64,000 bases of DNA from Cycas panzhihuaensis (GCA_023213395.1 CM041465.1:126549741-126613740), one strand, 5' to 3'; positions 31,350-43,041 are shown, counted from the stretch's first letter. Notes: a model not told the origin generated them from the letters alone. Numbers and translations are program-made.

Positions 31350-33565
31350 AGGCAGGTGTGGCTCGGGTACGATACAAATGGGCTATTTATGCTATACTAT
31401 ATAAAGCAAGAAAAATAATACAAGAGAATGAATGTTTTCCCCTTTTATCCTTTATGTCCTTTTATCATTTCCTATCTATTCAGACAAGTGCATGAAAAGG
31501 AAATGGCGCAAAAGGAAACACGCAAGGAGTGAGGGGAATACCTGGATTCGGCGTTTGAGTGGAGGTGCAGCTTGTCTCTCTAAGTCCCACTCCTTCTTTC
31601 TCCTTCCTCCGAGCATGCAATACCGATCGATGGTGGTAGAGGGGACCACTTACCTCCCCTTGAGCATGTAAAACTAAATGAAATGAAAGGAACAGAAAAG
31701 AAGCTTAAAACTAAGAAAGAGAAGTATCGTGCAGGGAGCTAACCAGCAATGGGCTCGTCCCACGTAACACTTCGCCAACGCGATCCTGCAAACAAGTAAG
31801 AAAGGCACCTTCCTCTCGGAAGAGAAGCCACAAGATCTACCAAGAAATATATGTATATGTATGAACTGAAATCAACCGAAACTAAGATCTAAACTATGCA
31901 TCAAAATGTTGCAAAACGAAATAACAGCATATGAGAAACACTCACACTACCATGTACCATGAAAGCATACGAAATGAAACTGAGTATGGCCTCGGGATGG
32001 CTAACTCACCCACGGGAGGACTTCACGGAACTCGGGGAGGAAACAGTAATTGGCAACGGGGTAGTGATGGGTTATCTATGCCAAACGGGAAGCTCAAACC
32101 AAATCTCCTAAACTTCCCTAGCCCGTTCCCTAAGAAAGCGTGGGTGGTAAAGGGAGAGAGGACAAGGGATGGAACCCTTGGGGAGAAGGACGGCAATGGG
32201 GGACGGAACCCCGCCTACCTCCCTCAAATCCTCGTATGGACGCCTTTACACCAGCTAACTCGGGAAAAGGTGAAAGAGACAGCTTAGGGAAAATGGACGG
32301 GCTCCCAAGAAACACAAGAAAATACCTCTAACCTAGAGCAGCACTATGGGAAAGCTGTGGCTAACTAGGATCATCTTCATTTAGGAGCAAAAGAACTAAA
32401 ATAGCAGAGAAAAGAAAGAAATGAACTACTTGCAAGTAAAAGCAAGAGAGTTGTAAGAAAAAAATAAGGAGTTGCAAGTAAAAACTAAGAAATACCTTGT
32501 ATGGGAGATTAAGCATGCATTTTGCCACTTAGAACAGCAGCAATAAACAATATCTAGGGGTTGGTTTTGAGTGATTCTGCAAGGGTACGGCCGAAGGGAG
32601 CTCCTTGCAAGTTTGGAGCTTTGGAGTTGATCCTTGAGATAGCTTTTTAGGTGAAGAAGATCCTTGAATCCTTAAGCACCTGCAAGAGGAATGGAGCTGG
32701 CTGTGGAAAGCAGTAAGGGGCAGCAATGGCCCTACAAAATCCAGCTGATGGCAGCCCACTTCACCTTCTCCAGTTGCTGTGTATGAAGTTGTTTTGTTTC
32801 TTGTGTGTTTTTCCTGTGTAAAGCTGAGAGTTTCTCTTGGGAGTTTTAAAAATGAGCAAAAAGTCCTCAAAAATGGGGAGCAAAATCCCCTTTATCTCCT
32901 GTTCACAGCAGGTGAACGTTGGGGATGTCAGGGCCTCTCCAATCGAACGAAGCCACGTGCCAGTTTCACGAAAAAAGCAGAAACTGTCGCGTGGTTCTCT
33001 TTTTTTAAATTTCAACAGCATCGCGACAAACTGCGGCTCTCGCCAAGAACTCACAGCACCGCTAAGTTTACCGTGGTATCAGTCTTAAACTAAAAAAGAG
33101 CAGAAAAATCAAGTTTTGAGGCAAAAACAAAGGCTAAACATGAGTTAGAGCAGCTGAGGGAAAGCCAAGGTAGTGGGAAAGTACCCAAAACAATGCAAAG
33201 AGTCCTAACTAAGGGTTAAACCGGACTTAGGAAGGACTGCAACATAGGCAACATGTCGTACCAAGAACAAATAAAAACTGATGGAAACATCCTGGGAGAC
33301 CGTGGGGACACTGTGGGTGGCTGTGCGTCATACGGGGTGTAGCATTCGCTACGGAATGCCTCCGTTGTGAGTCATCATAGGCTGAAGGCATGCCGTAGGC
33401 ACATGCGTAATGAACAAGTACAAAAGCAATGTGTGCAGGCAGGCATATGTCAAGCAATCTACTCTAAATAACCTCAATCAAGCATGGGCAAGAAAGGTAA
33501 GAAAATATACCTGAACAAACCTGCGTCGATGCGTCTCGAGTCCATTCGATGAGTGGGAAATAGTA
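31350..33565 (-). repeat. Diverged Tat-type LTR in antisense orientation
   Basis: Reverse-complemented, this region shares landmarks, in order and at similar spacing, with the LTR at 33566-36277. CTTTTTGCTCATTTTT (32847-32864 here, 34184-34199 there) is followed about 1.06-1.1 kb later by an AGAGGAAGG...CTTACTTG..GCAGG region (31785-31825 here, 35270-35303 there). A GTTTACCG(C/T)GGTAT cluster precedes the first landmark in both. It is otherwise well diverged, has no long coding frame, and is shorter on its U5 side. Its left end is TGCAGGCAGG at 31350; the right end is unclear. It may be a solo or truncated LTR of a related family. Confidence 0.6.
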
Positions 33566-33960
33566 TGCTTCTCACTTTTTCATTGTTTTCTGTTGTGATG
33601 AGTATCTGCTTGTATGTTATGATTTCATAGATGGTCCTGTTGTCATCTACACCTATCTAGCCTATGACGACTATAGCGGGGGTATATTCCTAACGAATGT
33701 GATACCCTGGTGGCCGCATCACTTCCCGCATTCTACCCTACTCATCTTAAGACCCATTTGGCTAATGTCATCCTCACTTGTATGATGATCTATCATTGTT
33801 TGGTCGACTTATTGCACCTTTGAGTCCCATTATTGCTTCCTGTGGCTCATTTGTCTGGTTGTCTACCCCTGGGCAGGTGGCCCTGCCCCCTGCCGGCCTC
33901 TTAGGTCACTGGCCCATAGCCTAGGCTGGCTGTTTGGGCCAGATTTGGCCTCTGGTCCTA

Positions 33961-34022
33961 TATCGCGGTAGATTTCGTGGTACCACGAAACTTATGATGG
34001 TATCACGAAGTTTACCGCGATA
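33961..34022. promoter_or_regulatory. U3 palindrome cluster
   Basis: A perfect 18-bp palindrome TTTCGTGGTACCACGAAA (33973-33990) sits between inverted 10-mers TATCGCGGTA (33961-33970) and TACCGCGATA (34013-34022). It lies about 130 bp upstream of the TATA-like site. The 3' LTR copy (near 47440-47502) is worn by transitions, but its ACCGC/GCGGTA motifs are still recognisable. Confidence 0.75.
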
Positions 34023-34151
34023 CAACTGTCACAACTTATTTTTAAAAATCTGCCGTGGTAATTCTTACATTTATTATAGAACTGCCATGTGTCTCGCGAC
34101 TTAACTCACCGCCAACCGTGCCCTAATTGCTCGATTAGGGTTGAGGCTAGG

Positions 34152-34158
34152 TATTTAA
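34152..34158 (+). promoter_or_regulatory. TATA-like box in 5' LTR
   Basis: TATTTAA in GGTATTTAAGTC, conserved in the 3' LTR at 47627-47633. It lies downstream of the palindrome cluster, as expected for the LTR promoter. Confidence 0.6.
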
Positions 34159-34197
34159 GTCTTACCTAATTCATTTTAGGGATCTTTTTGCTCATTT

Positions 34198-34605
34198 TTG
34201 GAAGGATCACAAGGAAAAATGCCCTACTGTTTGCTGTTCCCTACTGCTCCACTGATGTTTCAGGACCTGCAATCACTCTCTAGCACCCAACTCTCCTTTG
34301 GTTCAGCTGTGACATCTTCCCAGCCCCTTGCACACCTTGGAGAGGGCCTGCTTGAAGAGTTTCCAACACTTCCTTGCCCAGGTAGCCATCAAGTAGTCTC
34401 AAGTGCAGGCTTTTCCTTTAGCCATCTTAGCAGGGGCTCTATACCTGCTGCTCCACAGTCTTTCTACAGATTTCTCAGCCCCTTTCCAGTAGGTTTTGAC
34501 AGAAGTAAATGCCTCCCATCTTCTTTACAGGTATTTATTGGTTTAGGGTCTTTCCTTTACCTAATTTATGCTCAGGTTTGCATGGTTATTTCTAGTTTAT
34601 CTTAG
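34198..34605 (+). other. LTR-embedded reading frame of unknown meaning
   Basis: A 135-residue Ser/Leu/Pro-rich frame. A shorter homologous frame (103 residues, 47694-48005) is in the 3' LTR in the same phase. No domain is recognised. As LTRs start identical, its presence in both does not by itself show coding function. Confidence 0.3.
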
Positions 34606-36278
34606 CTTACTTTTGGAGGTTGTTTCTTGCCTTTGTCTTGGACCGTTTCCCTGCTGTTAGGGCCTCTTTTCCTGCATTTCATACCCAGGACAACAGTTAA
34701 AAGGGATACATAAGGTTTAGGATAGAGCTGGGTGGATCCCGTACCACCTTCCATGCTCCCTAAGAGGCTTTGTTCCCTCTAAACCTTCCTTTTGCCCTGT
34801 GCTACTCTTAGAGTGGAGTAAGGGTTTAGTAGGCTATTTCCAGCCACTGAAATCAGCGTTGACATTTGTTGCAATGCTGGTTTAAGGGCTCATTTCCCAA
34901 ATCTAGGCAATGCATAAGCCCCGATCACTTTTCTTGGTTCAATCCTCTTCTCAACGGTCTAGTTTGCTTCTCGTAGCACCTCGGCCTTGTTGAGTTTTGA
35001 TTTGCTCTCTCTTGCATCTCTGCTGTCCCATTTTTAGCCAGCCTTACAGCCATACCCTCGATGCCTTGTGGCTTCTTGAGGGAGGGTAGGGTTACTCTTT
35101 GTGGGAGGTGGGCCACTCCGAGGCTCACCGACTTATCCACCATTCATTTGGATAGTTTTCTTTACAATTTATTATTGTAATATTGAATGCTAACATATAT
35201 GTGTTGAGGCTTATACTTGTTACATACATACATGCATTGTTAGGATTCTATTTTGTATTACTAGCACCCTTCCTCTGGAAAGGGATATTCTCACTTACTT
35301 GCAGGTACACAGAGGACACGAAGGACTCATCCCTTTCTCTCTCTTACGGGTAAGTGATTTTACTTATATTTTATCTTAACATTTCATTTGTTGCCATTAT
35401 TTTCCTCTTTTCCTTTCTTGGCCCTCTAGTGTCGCTTTCGGGGAAGGTAAGGAAGCCCCACGTTTCATCCTACTGCGACCCCTCTTTCTCACCGTGCTTT
35501 GTGGAGTGATCTTGGACACCTTGTGGGAACGTCGTCGCTTCAATCGTGTCTCCATTCCAGGTATGTGCTTTTGCTCCATTTCATTTTCTTTTCTTTAAAA
35601 GATTTTGTACGGTAGTAATTAGATCATTTGAAAGGAAAAGGGAAACTGACTCTCTCTTTTGGTTTATATTCTATTTAGTACATTTTACACATTATATCTA
35701 TCATAGAAAAAGGTTTTAGGAAGCTTTCCCTTTTAACCTTTCCCCTTCATCCCGTAAACTTCACCCTCATCCTATTGACTTGCTATACTTGGTTTAGTTT
35801 ACTTACGTGCGTCATAGCAGTCTCCTTTTCCTTGATTGCTCCTTCGAAGGGGGGAACTCTCAATCGATCGATCGTTCATGTTCCCTTCATCCTTACTCAG
35901 TTTTCTTTCACCTAGATGGATAACCGAGAAGATCTTATTCGTAGGTTGCTCACCTACTTGCCCTTTACTCATTTCCCTCGCATGTGGGAAACCCTCGAGG
36001 GGTTCTCTCCTTTTCCCTCTAGCCATCCAAGGGTGGGAGGACCCTTCTCCTAGATCTACCCAAGTTAATCTTCTGCCTCCTCTCTTCTTGACAGAAGTGG
36101 GGAACAACCTTTAGCTAGCTGGGTACCATCTGCAGGTCCTAAACTTGCGCTCCGGTGCATGGGGCACCCTACATGGTATTTGCCTTACTCGTAGGTTCTT
36201 ATCTACATTTGATAGTGCCATTGACCACCCTCATTATTCCTACTCAGTTAGGTAGCTATCCCATAGACGTGCATCCAC

Positions 36279-36296
36279 TGGTGACCATACTAGGGA
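36279..36296 (+). promoter_or_regulatory. Primer-binding site, degenerate tRNA-Arg type
   Basis: TGGTGACCATACTAGGGA begins 1 nt after the 5' LTR. From memory it resembles the TGGCGACTC...GGGGA primer site reported for Ogre-type elements (about 13 of 18 bases), with transitions at the mismatches. The exact tRNA cannot be confirmed from the sequence alone. Confidence 0.6.
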
Positions 36297-36484
36297 TCTG
36301 CCAGTAAGGGAGCTAGTTTCCGCTCTTTTATGTTAGTATTACTACCTCCTTGTGGTTTTCTCTTACTTCATTTTCTTCGTTGGACAACCCCCAACGTGTG
36401 CTTTTTATTGCCCTTTCTTTCTCTTACAGTGTTGGTTAACCTTGTATGTGACGCTTCTCTCGTCACTTACGTGGGTTACCCACA

Positions 36485-38640
36485 TTGTTAGAAGATCCTG
36501 GGTATTGTCCTCTTCCTTCATCGGATTCTGATTCGACTATGGAGGGATACCCTTCCGATTCGGCCTACCACACCTCAGCCTCAGGAACTCATGAGTTTTC
36601 CTCTTCTATTCTGGGGACCACCCAAGAGGGTGATGATCCTATTTACTACCCGGGTGACCAACATCACCTACCTGACGCCCATCCTTCGACTCATACGGTA
36701 GAAGGATCTTTTCCTCTTGAGATTTACCACACAGTTAGTGATTCTTATGAGGAACGTCATGAGGGATCTACTTTGTTTGAGGTCCTGTCAACCTCTTACG
36801 AGCATGGAGATACCCCTCCTACCGATGTGGTTGAAGCTTTTAATGAGTGCTATCGTGCTACTTATTTTCAACCACGTCCTAAATGGTTTGAAGATGCCTT
36901 TCATGGGGGAGCCTCTTCCTCGTCTACTCCTCCCCCACTTTCTTCATCCTCATCTACTCCTCCTGCAATAACCAATCCCTTCGTGCCTACACATTCATCC
37001 CGCTCCTTTCCTATTACTGTTGCGGGGATGCATGTTGCACCTTCTATCCCTCGCCAAGGTCCTAGTGCTTTGGGACCTTCCTGCGGTATGTCCTTCCCTC
37101 AGTTGAAGGTTAGCATACCCTTTCCTAGCCAAACTAATGTACCATCCCCCAATGTGGTACATACTTCCTCTAGTAGGCCTGTCGGTCCTACTAACCCTTT
37201 AGCCACTAGTCATGTGGGATTCGCTCTGACACACCCTCAAAACTAACCTGTTGGCCCTTCCTTTTACATCCCCCTAGGGTACACTTCCCAACCTTGGGGG
37301 TAGGGTAGAGGGAACCACTTCCCACCTTATGGAGTGGATCTGCTACACCCATATGGGATTGCCCCACCTACAGGTGGCCCATATGGGCAAAACCTGGTTC
37401 TACATCCCCCTTTTTCGCCATCTAGCACAGTCCCTTTTGCCATGCCTTCGTAAGGGAACCCGACTCCCTCTCAAGGCACCTATCCTTAAGTCCCCTTCCA
37501 GCAAGGGGCATATCCTCAAGGAGGGATGGGTATGCCACCCCTGTCCACTCCTTGCTCACTACCTACTGCATCATTATTGATCCTACAGTCCAAGCAAGGG
37601 TGCATCCCTTCATGGACTATAGGTCAACACCTTTATCCATCGAGGCATTAAGAACTAATCTGCCGCTTCATCCTCCTGAAGTTCCTAGATTTGATAGAAC
37701 TTCGTCGCAAGACCCAACTGAACACGTGCATAGTTTTTCTATAGCGTGTATAGACTACTGGGATTACGACCATATCCTAATGAAATTATTTCCATGATCA
37801 TCACAGGGCGATGCCCTTAAGTGGTTTTATCGCCTTCCTACCCACCCTATCTTTTCATTCTAGTAATTGGTGGACGAATTCATCAACTACTTTGATGTAG
37901 CTCGTCCATTTGAGAGTGGAATCAAATCCCTCTTATTGCTCAAACAAGGCCACGATGAGATGAATTGTGACTTTGTGAGATGATTCCACGACCTTCTTCA
38001 CTCCACTAAGGCCACGTTGCCCGAGGAGCTGAAGAGAGACCTTTTCGTTAATGCACTTCATCCCGAAGTACATGTGGAAGTCCTTAAAATGGGGGTGACC
38101 ACATGTGACTCCGCAATCGCCAAGTGCTTAGCGTTGGAGGCTTTTGAGATTCAGGCCGGACTCAAGAAGCCTCTCAAACCCTCACAGCGACGTGAGGCAC
38201 CACCTCCAACTAAGAATACTAAACCCCAATAATCCTACAGGTCTACTTCTCACCCGACTGAGAGGACTTTAGACCCCCTTACTTCTGCCATATACTCATT
38301 CGAGCGTACGATGAAGGAGCTTAAACTCCAAGCCCCTTCATCTCCAACATCTAACAAACAAATTCAACAAACAACTCAAGCTTCCCTCCCAAGGAATGGA
38401 AACGCCCAGTCCTCTCAAACGAGGAAGACAGATCCCTCGCTTGAGAAGAAGTGGTGCTCCATTCATGGGGAGTGCTTCTATGATGACTCACGTTATACAG
38501 CCCATCATCCTAAGGATGCCCCTCAACGTGACTCCTCCCCTAAATGGACCTTGAGGCCTAATTTAGACCAATCAGTTCATAAGGATCCATTCCCTAAACA
38601 TGGGGAACGTGATCGCAACACTCAATCCAAGAATAACTAG
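36485..38640 (+). pseudogene. Gag of the Tat-like element
   Basis: The N-terminal part (36485-37246) is Ser/Pro/Thr-rich with acidic stretches. A Gly/Pro/Tyr-rich segment follows in the same frame with stops. A frame change near 37580 leads to the retrotransposon-gag core: EVPRFDRTSSQDPTEHVHSF (37680-37735), GDALKWFYRLP (37807-37840), LVDEFINYF and LPEELKRDLFVNALHPE (38017-38070). The C-terminal part has WCSIHGECFYDDSRYTAHH (about 38452-38508), a worn version of the Cys/His motif of Tat gags. Several stops (37797, 37863, 37981) interrupt it. Confidence 0.85.
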
Positions 38641-38745
38641 AATCGAGAAAGATCGCCAAATTCCTGTCCTTCCTGCGATAAAGGGAAGGGTGCCCGAGAT
38701 TCGTCCTTTTCCTCTCATTCCCCTAACCGTCGCACCCCATCACCT

Positions 38746-39549
38746 TTGCAGCCGCGGAACAAGGGGAAGAAGGTGATCCAAATGGTTGGGGCTACTTCTT
38801 TGTATGCCCTTACCCGGTCTCAGGCTACCAAAGAAGCAGTCGGTGCTTCTTCCTCTACTCCTTTAAATCCTCTTCCAGAGAACCCTCCTCTAGAAGTACC
38901 TCTCTTTACTAAGGCCATTCCAATGCACCTGGGTCGTTACAATTTTCGAAGGGCACTTACCCAGCCTACCGCAAAGGGTAAGCCTTTCTCCATCGTGGAC
39001 GAGCTTCATACTATTGCTGTGGGAATGTCCTTGATGGACGTTTTGAGGAGTTGTCCCGAGCAGTGGACTCTCTTCTTGGAAGCTTTAGGATCAAATGACG
39101 CACCTGTTCATGCTTTGGGTATCACCTAAGGTCGTGAATCCATTATTTCGTTTGGTCCAAAGGACCTTTCTCGTGCATGTGAAAGGGAATGTCAGTGGAA
39201 CTTCCCATTCACTATTACCATCGATACACCTGATTGTACCCTACGAAGGACCATTATCAACAATGGTTCTTTCATGAATACCATGCCTTTGTGTGTCATA
39301 CAAGAGCTTGGTATTTCCACTTTGGAACCTATTCCATGGTGATGCTAAGGTTATGACGGTAGCGAGAAGACCCCATTGGGATCTGTCGCGATTCTGCTCA
39401 CCCTCAAGGGCAAGACTGTCCTCACTGATGTTGTAGTCCTTGATGTTGACGTCGACTATAACCTTCTCTTAGGTCGTCCATGGCTCGACCAAATAGGAGC
39501 TGTGTGTTCGACTCTCTAGGGACAACTTAAATTTGTCCACGATGGATGA
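38746..39549 (+). pseudogene. Aspartic protease of the Tat-like element, catalytic Asp changed
   Basis: In frame with gag. Upstream linker FTKAIPMHLGRYNFRRALTQ. The active site reads RRTIINNGSFMNTMPL (39247-39294), where retropepsins of this group have D-G-S-x-N; the Asp is Asn (codon 39262-39264). It is followed by VVVLDVDVDYNLLLGRPWL (39432-39488), the conserved protease end. There are stops at 39127, near 39340 and near 39520. Confidence 0.85.
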
Positions 39550-40206
39550 ATGAAGGTTGTTCTCTGCGAATGCCCACTTGCCAAACAAACCCGTCCTGCT
39601 AATCAGGCAAGTCAAGGTCTTTCTACTTGTACCTCAGCTTGCTCTATTGGTATACCTAATCCTTCTGAAGAAGATCCTACATCTTCTTTTCCTAGTCTCA
39701 TGCGTTTCGCCCCTATTGGCGTTGGAAGCCACATGTACCTCACCTTGTTTAGTGACGACGAGTCACACGACGAGGGTAAGGATTGTCTTCACCCTGTCTC
39801 TTTCCTTCACACTAGTAGGTCACACCCATCTCGTCTTAGATCTCCATCTAGAACCTCTCTCATTAGTGAGACTAGCCACTCCTACGTGTCGTATGTCATC
39901 GCTTATGTTGACTCGTCTGTCCCTAGTTCTTCCCCTTCATCACCCCTCGCAGGTGATAGCTTCGAAGAACTGCCTTTTGCTCCTTCTGAGGAGCCTCCTT
40001 TTGACTCTCTCTTAGAGTCTCACGAGGAAGACAGGCAACCCGATGACCATCACGGACCCGTTGCCTCCACTTCTTCTAGCACTTCATCTATTCGGAGTAA
40101 GGTCATCCATGGGGTGGATTACTTTGAGGATGATGAAGCCTTGCTCGAGCACCTAGCGGGCTTCGCGCCCAACTTGCCTTCTGGTCACCACATGCTTGGC
40201 CACTAG
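39550..40206 (+). pseudogene. Linker between protease and RT, unassigned
   Basis: A 218-residue open frame, Ser/Pro-rich, then Asp/Glu-rich (SDDESHDEGKD; GVDYFEDDEALLEHL near 40115-40160). Tat/Ogre polyproteins have long, poorly conserved linkers here, and I see no catalytic motif. The frame ends with a stop at 40204-40206. Confidence 0.55.
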
Positions 40207-40630
40207 AAGATCCTTGTGATTGGGTCCACACTTGCTGACCCAATCCCATCCCCTATTCCATCTCCTCCCATTGACCTTGCCCCTCTCCACTTCAAGGAGG
40301 GGAACGCCATGTGCATGGGGGCAACCTAAGACATAGTCTTGGCCCTTGGCAAGGTCATTAAGATTGGGATTTCTTGTATCCAAATAAGGAATCTAGATTG
40401 ATCCTGATAAGGTCAGGGCAATCCTTGACATGCCTCCCCCTAGAACCCAATGACAGATTAAGTCGTTTCTAGGTAGGCTCAGTTTTCTCAGGCACTTCTT
40501 GGCAGACTTCACCATAAGCGCTAAACCCCTTACAAACCTATTGAAGAAGGGAGCTCTTTTTGTTTGGTCTGACAAGACCTAAAAGGCATTCAAAGGACTC
40601 AAGGAAGCCCTCGCTTCCACTCCTACGTTG
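40207..40630 (+). pseudogene. RT remnant: thumb only, palm deleted
   Basis: The recognisable part starts at about 40395 with IDPDKVRAILDMPPPRTQ, then IKSFLGRLSFLRHFLADFTI and PLTNLLKKGALFVW, the RT thumb/connection of Gypsy elements. Nothing resembles the fingers, the MPFGLKNA motif or the YVDD box between 40206 and 40395, although that region normally spans around 200 residues. So the polymerase core is deleted. Confidence 0.85.
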
Positions 40631-41155
40631 GCGTCCCCTTGATTCGATAGGCCCTTCGTTCTGTACACCTCGACAACTGATGAATCCTTGGGCACCATGT
40701 TAGTTTAGGAGGATGACTCAGGAACTGAGAGGGCTATTTATTTCATCAGTCACACCCTCATGGCTATTGAACTTAACTACTCTCCTACTAAGAAGGAGTG
40801 TCTATCCTTGGTCCACGTGACCAAGAGGTTTAGATACTACCTGCTTGGTAATACCACCAAGGTGATCGTCCAATCCGATCCCTTGCAATACTTGTTCACT
40901 CATTCAGATTTGATGGGTAGGGCTGGTCATTGGGCTGTCCTACTTCAAGAATTCGACCTTCATATCATTAACCAGAAATCAAAGAAGGGAATGGTGGTGG
41001 CCGAGCAGCTCGCGGATGCCCTTATTCCTAACTCCTTTGATACTCCCGTCGACGATTCTCTCCCTGATGAGTCCATTTTGACGGTTCAGGACGTCTCTCT
41101 TCATCCACTCATCGATAATGAGAGGTATGGCGATATAGTCTGGTATCTCACATAA
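40631..41155 (+). pseudogene. Ty3-type RNase H of the Tat-like element
   Basis: FVLYTSTTDESLGTMLV (first Asp region, stop after it), IYFISHTLM, NYSPTKKECLSLVHVTKRFR (catalytic Glu), KVIVQSDPLQYLF (Asp) and MVVAEQLADAL (last Asp). The tail DDSLPDESILTVQD runs straight into SLHPLIDNERYGDIVWYL, the pre-integrase segment. In most Tat elements, as I recall, a second RNase H sits at this point; here it is absent. Confidence 0.88.
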
Positions 41156-42200
41156 TAACAATACCTCCCTAATGCTAGTAGTAAAGTTAGATCTCGTATC
41201 TGGACTTCTGTTAGGTAATACTTCCTCATGGATAAAGTATTATACAAGAGGTCCTTCGATGGGATCCTCCTCCGCTATGTCACTGCCAACGAAGCTGACC
41301 GAATACTCTGTGAATGCCACCATGGTATTTATGGGGGCCACTTTAGGGGCTAGTCTATGGCTCAAAGGATCCTCCGCATGGGTTATTTCTGGCGGTCTCT
41401 TTTCAAGGATGCCCACGCCTTTGCCTTGAGATGTCGGCGATGCCAGAAACATGCCAACATCTCCCATGTGCCTTCTGAGGCCCTTCACCCCATTGTTTCT
41501 CCATGGCCTTTCACTCAGTGGGGGCTAGACCTCATAGGGGCTATCTCTCCACCTTCGTCGTCATAGCACAAGTTTATCTTGCCTGCCACAGAATATTTCA
41601 CTAAATAGGCGGAGGCCATTCCCTTAATTACTACTCCTGGTAAAACGATAACTACATTTGTTTACCAGCACATCATAGCTACATTTGTTTACCAGCACAT
41701 CATTTGTCATTTCAGGATTTCAGACGTCTTAATCACTAACAATGGAACCCCCTTTTGCAATAAGGAGATGGATGAGCTTTACGAGAAATTCAAGATTTCT
41801 TATAAAATTTCTTCTCCTTACTATCCTTAGGCAAATGGTCAGGTGGAGTCTTTCAATAAGACTCTCATTAATATCTTAAAGAAAACTGTTGCTCAGTCTC
41901 AAAGAGACTGGTGCCTTCACCGCTTCCGCCAGGGCTTCTCGCACCTCTATCCGTTCTGCCACGGGAATGACCCCGTTCTCCCTGGTCTACGATACCGAGG
42001 CAGTACTCCCATTGGAGGTAGAGATTCCTTCTTTGGGAGTCTCTCTTCGAGGTCTCATTGATGAAGAGTCGATCTGTCAGGCTTGCCTTCTGGACCTCGA
42101 GGCTTTAGACAAGAGACGTTTAGCTGCCTATTAGGCTAACCTGGCATCCAAAGCTCACTTACAAAGGACCTATGATAAACATCTTCATTCTCATCCTTTG
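41156..42200 (+). pseudogene. Integrase of the Tat-like element
   Basis: Zinc-binding CHHGIYGGHFRG...YFWRSLFKDA...CRRCQKH (41308-41455). Core: FTQWGLDLIGAISPP (first Asp, about 41511-41555); second catalytic Asp position read as VLITNNGTPFCN (about 41727-41762), where Asp is Asn; and ANGQVESFNKTL (Glu, about 41831-41866). A 27-bp in-frame tandem duplication lies just before the second motif. SLVYDTEAVLPLEVEIPSL follows near 41970-42030. Stops at 41336, 41565 and 41829 show decay. Confidence 0.88.
41652..41705. repeat. 27-bp tandem duplication inside integrase
   Basis: 41652-41678 is repeated at 41679-41705, differing in the last two bases. It adds nine codons (TTFVYQHIIA type) to the integrase core without shifting the frame. 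Confidence 0.92.
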
Positions 42201-42422
42201 TTTCCCAGAGACCACGTCCTCAAACTTGAATATCTTCATGACCGTTTGACCAAATTGAAACCTAGATGGGTTGGCCCTTTCATCATTATTGAGACTCTCG
42301 ATAATGGTGCTTATAGGATTGCCACCCTAGAGGGTCTTGAATTTGAGAAAGCTGTTAATGGGAAATTCCTTAAGAAGTTTTACTCGTATCCCTGCTGTCA
42401 CTTCTTGCATGCTCTGAAATGA
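42198..42422 (+). pseudogene. Integrase C-terminal GPY/F-type domain
   Basis: HDRLTKLKPRWVGPFIIIET then NGAYRI and GLEFEKAVNGKFLKKFY: the GPY/F-like module and the usual polyprotein end of Gypsy elements. A stop follows at 42420-42422, and no pol coding on the plus strand follows until the displaced RNase H. Confidence 0.85.
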
Positions 42423-43041
42423 GCCTAAACTACCATCTTAAGTTGTTCCCATTTCTCCCAGCCATAGGTGGAATGACAACTTAGGATGGCCTCTTCTGTT
42501 TCTTTCTGGTTCCACCCGCCGAACCCATATTCCCATATCCTTTTGGGACTTTTGTCTTCTTATTTGGTCATCCACCAATTAGGATGATGCTCTATAGTAT
42601 CGTTACTTCCCCTTCTCTCGCTTGGTGTTTCCTTCGTATATCCTGTTATACTCCTCCATGGACATGCGTATCGCTCTATTTCTAGCCCCACATGTGCCCA
42701 TCACCTCCTCTCATGGTGGTTGTGTGTGCTCTTATTAGATATATAGCCATACATGGAAGGAAATACGTGCATCATATAACAAAGTATCTATAACATACAT
42801 AACAAAACATACATGTCATCTGCCACACATGATATATATATCATCTTATATCAAAATGGGGTACCAATTACCCCGTATATATATATATATATATATATAT
42901 CAAAATCAGATGCTGTGTCATACATACGGGAAGCCAATGTCCTTGTAGGGGGGGTACAATCATATGACTCTATATATATGACCCCCTGGAGCCCCGTGCT
43001 TTCCCCCTGTCAAAATCAAATACATGTGTCCTATTCGACTG
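42423..43041. other. Post-integrase untranslated region
   Basis: No coding signal. It contains a (TA)n tract at 42876-42900 and lies between the sense integrase stop and the 3' end of the antisense gene, so it may hold transcript ends for both. Confidence 0.6.
42876..42900. repeat. (TA)n microsatellite
   Basis: Twenty-five bases of alternating T and A, with shorter TATATA runs nearby (42835-42842, 42971-42980). Confidence 0.95.

Larger units (their letters stand above)
33566..36277 (+). repeat. 5' LTR of the Tat-like element
   Basis: Begins TGCTTCTC and ends GCATCCA; 2,712 bp. It matches 47041-49753 throughout, with frequent substitutions (about several per hundred by eye), indicating an old insertion. 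Confidence 0.93.

Noticed and set aside
31931-32287. Plus-strand coding region of 118 residues
   Set aside because: It overlaps other frames on both strands within the antisense LTR, has no domain, and the region is GC-richer, which favours open frames by chance.
34198-34605. A host gene encoding a 135-residue protein
   Set aside because: It lies inside the 5' LTR and recurs in the 3' LTR. It is LTR sequence with no recognised domain, so it is listed only as an LTR-embedded frame.
36485-37246. A free-standing Ser/Pro-rich plant gene
   Set aside because: It sits just after the primer-binding site and before the gag core of the Tat-like element, where the variable gag N-terminus belongs.
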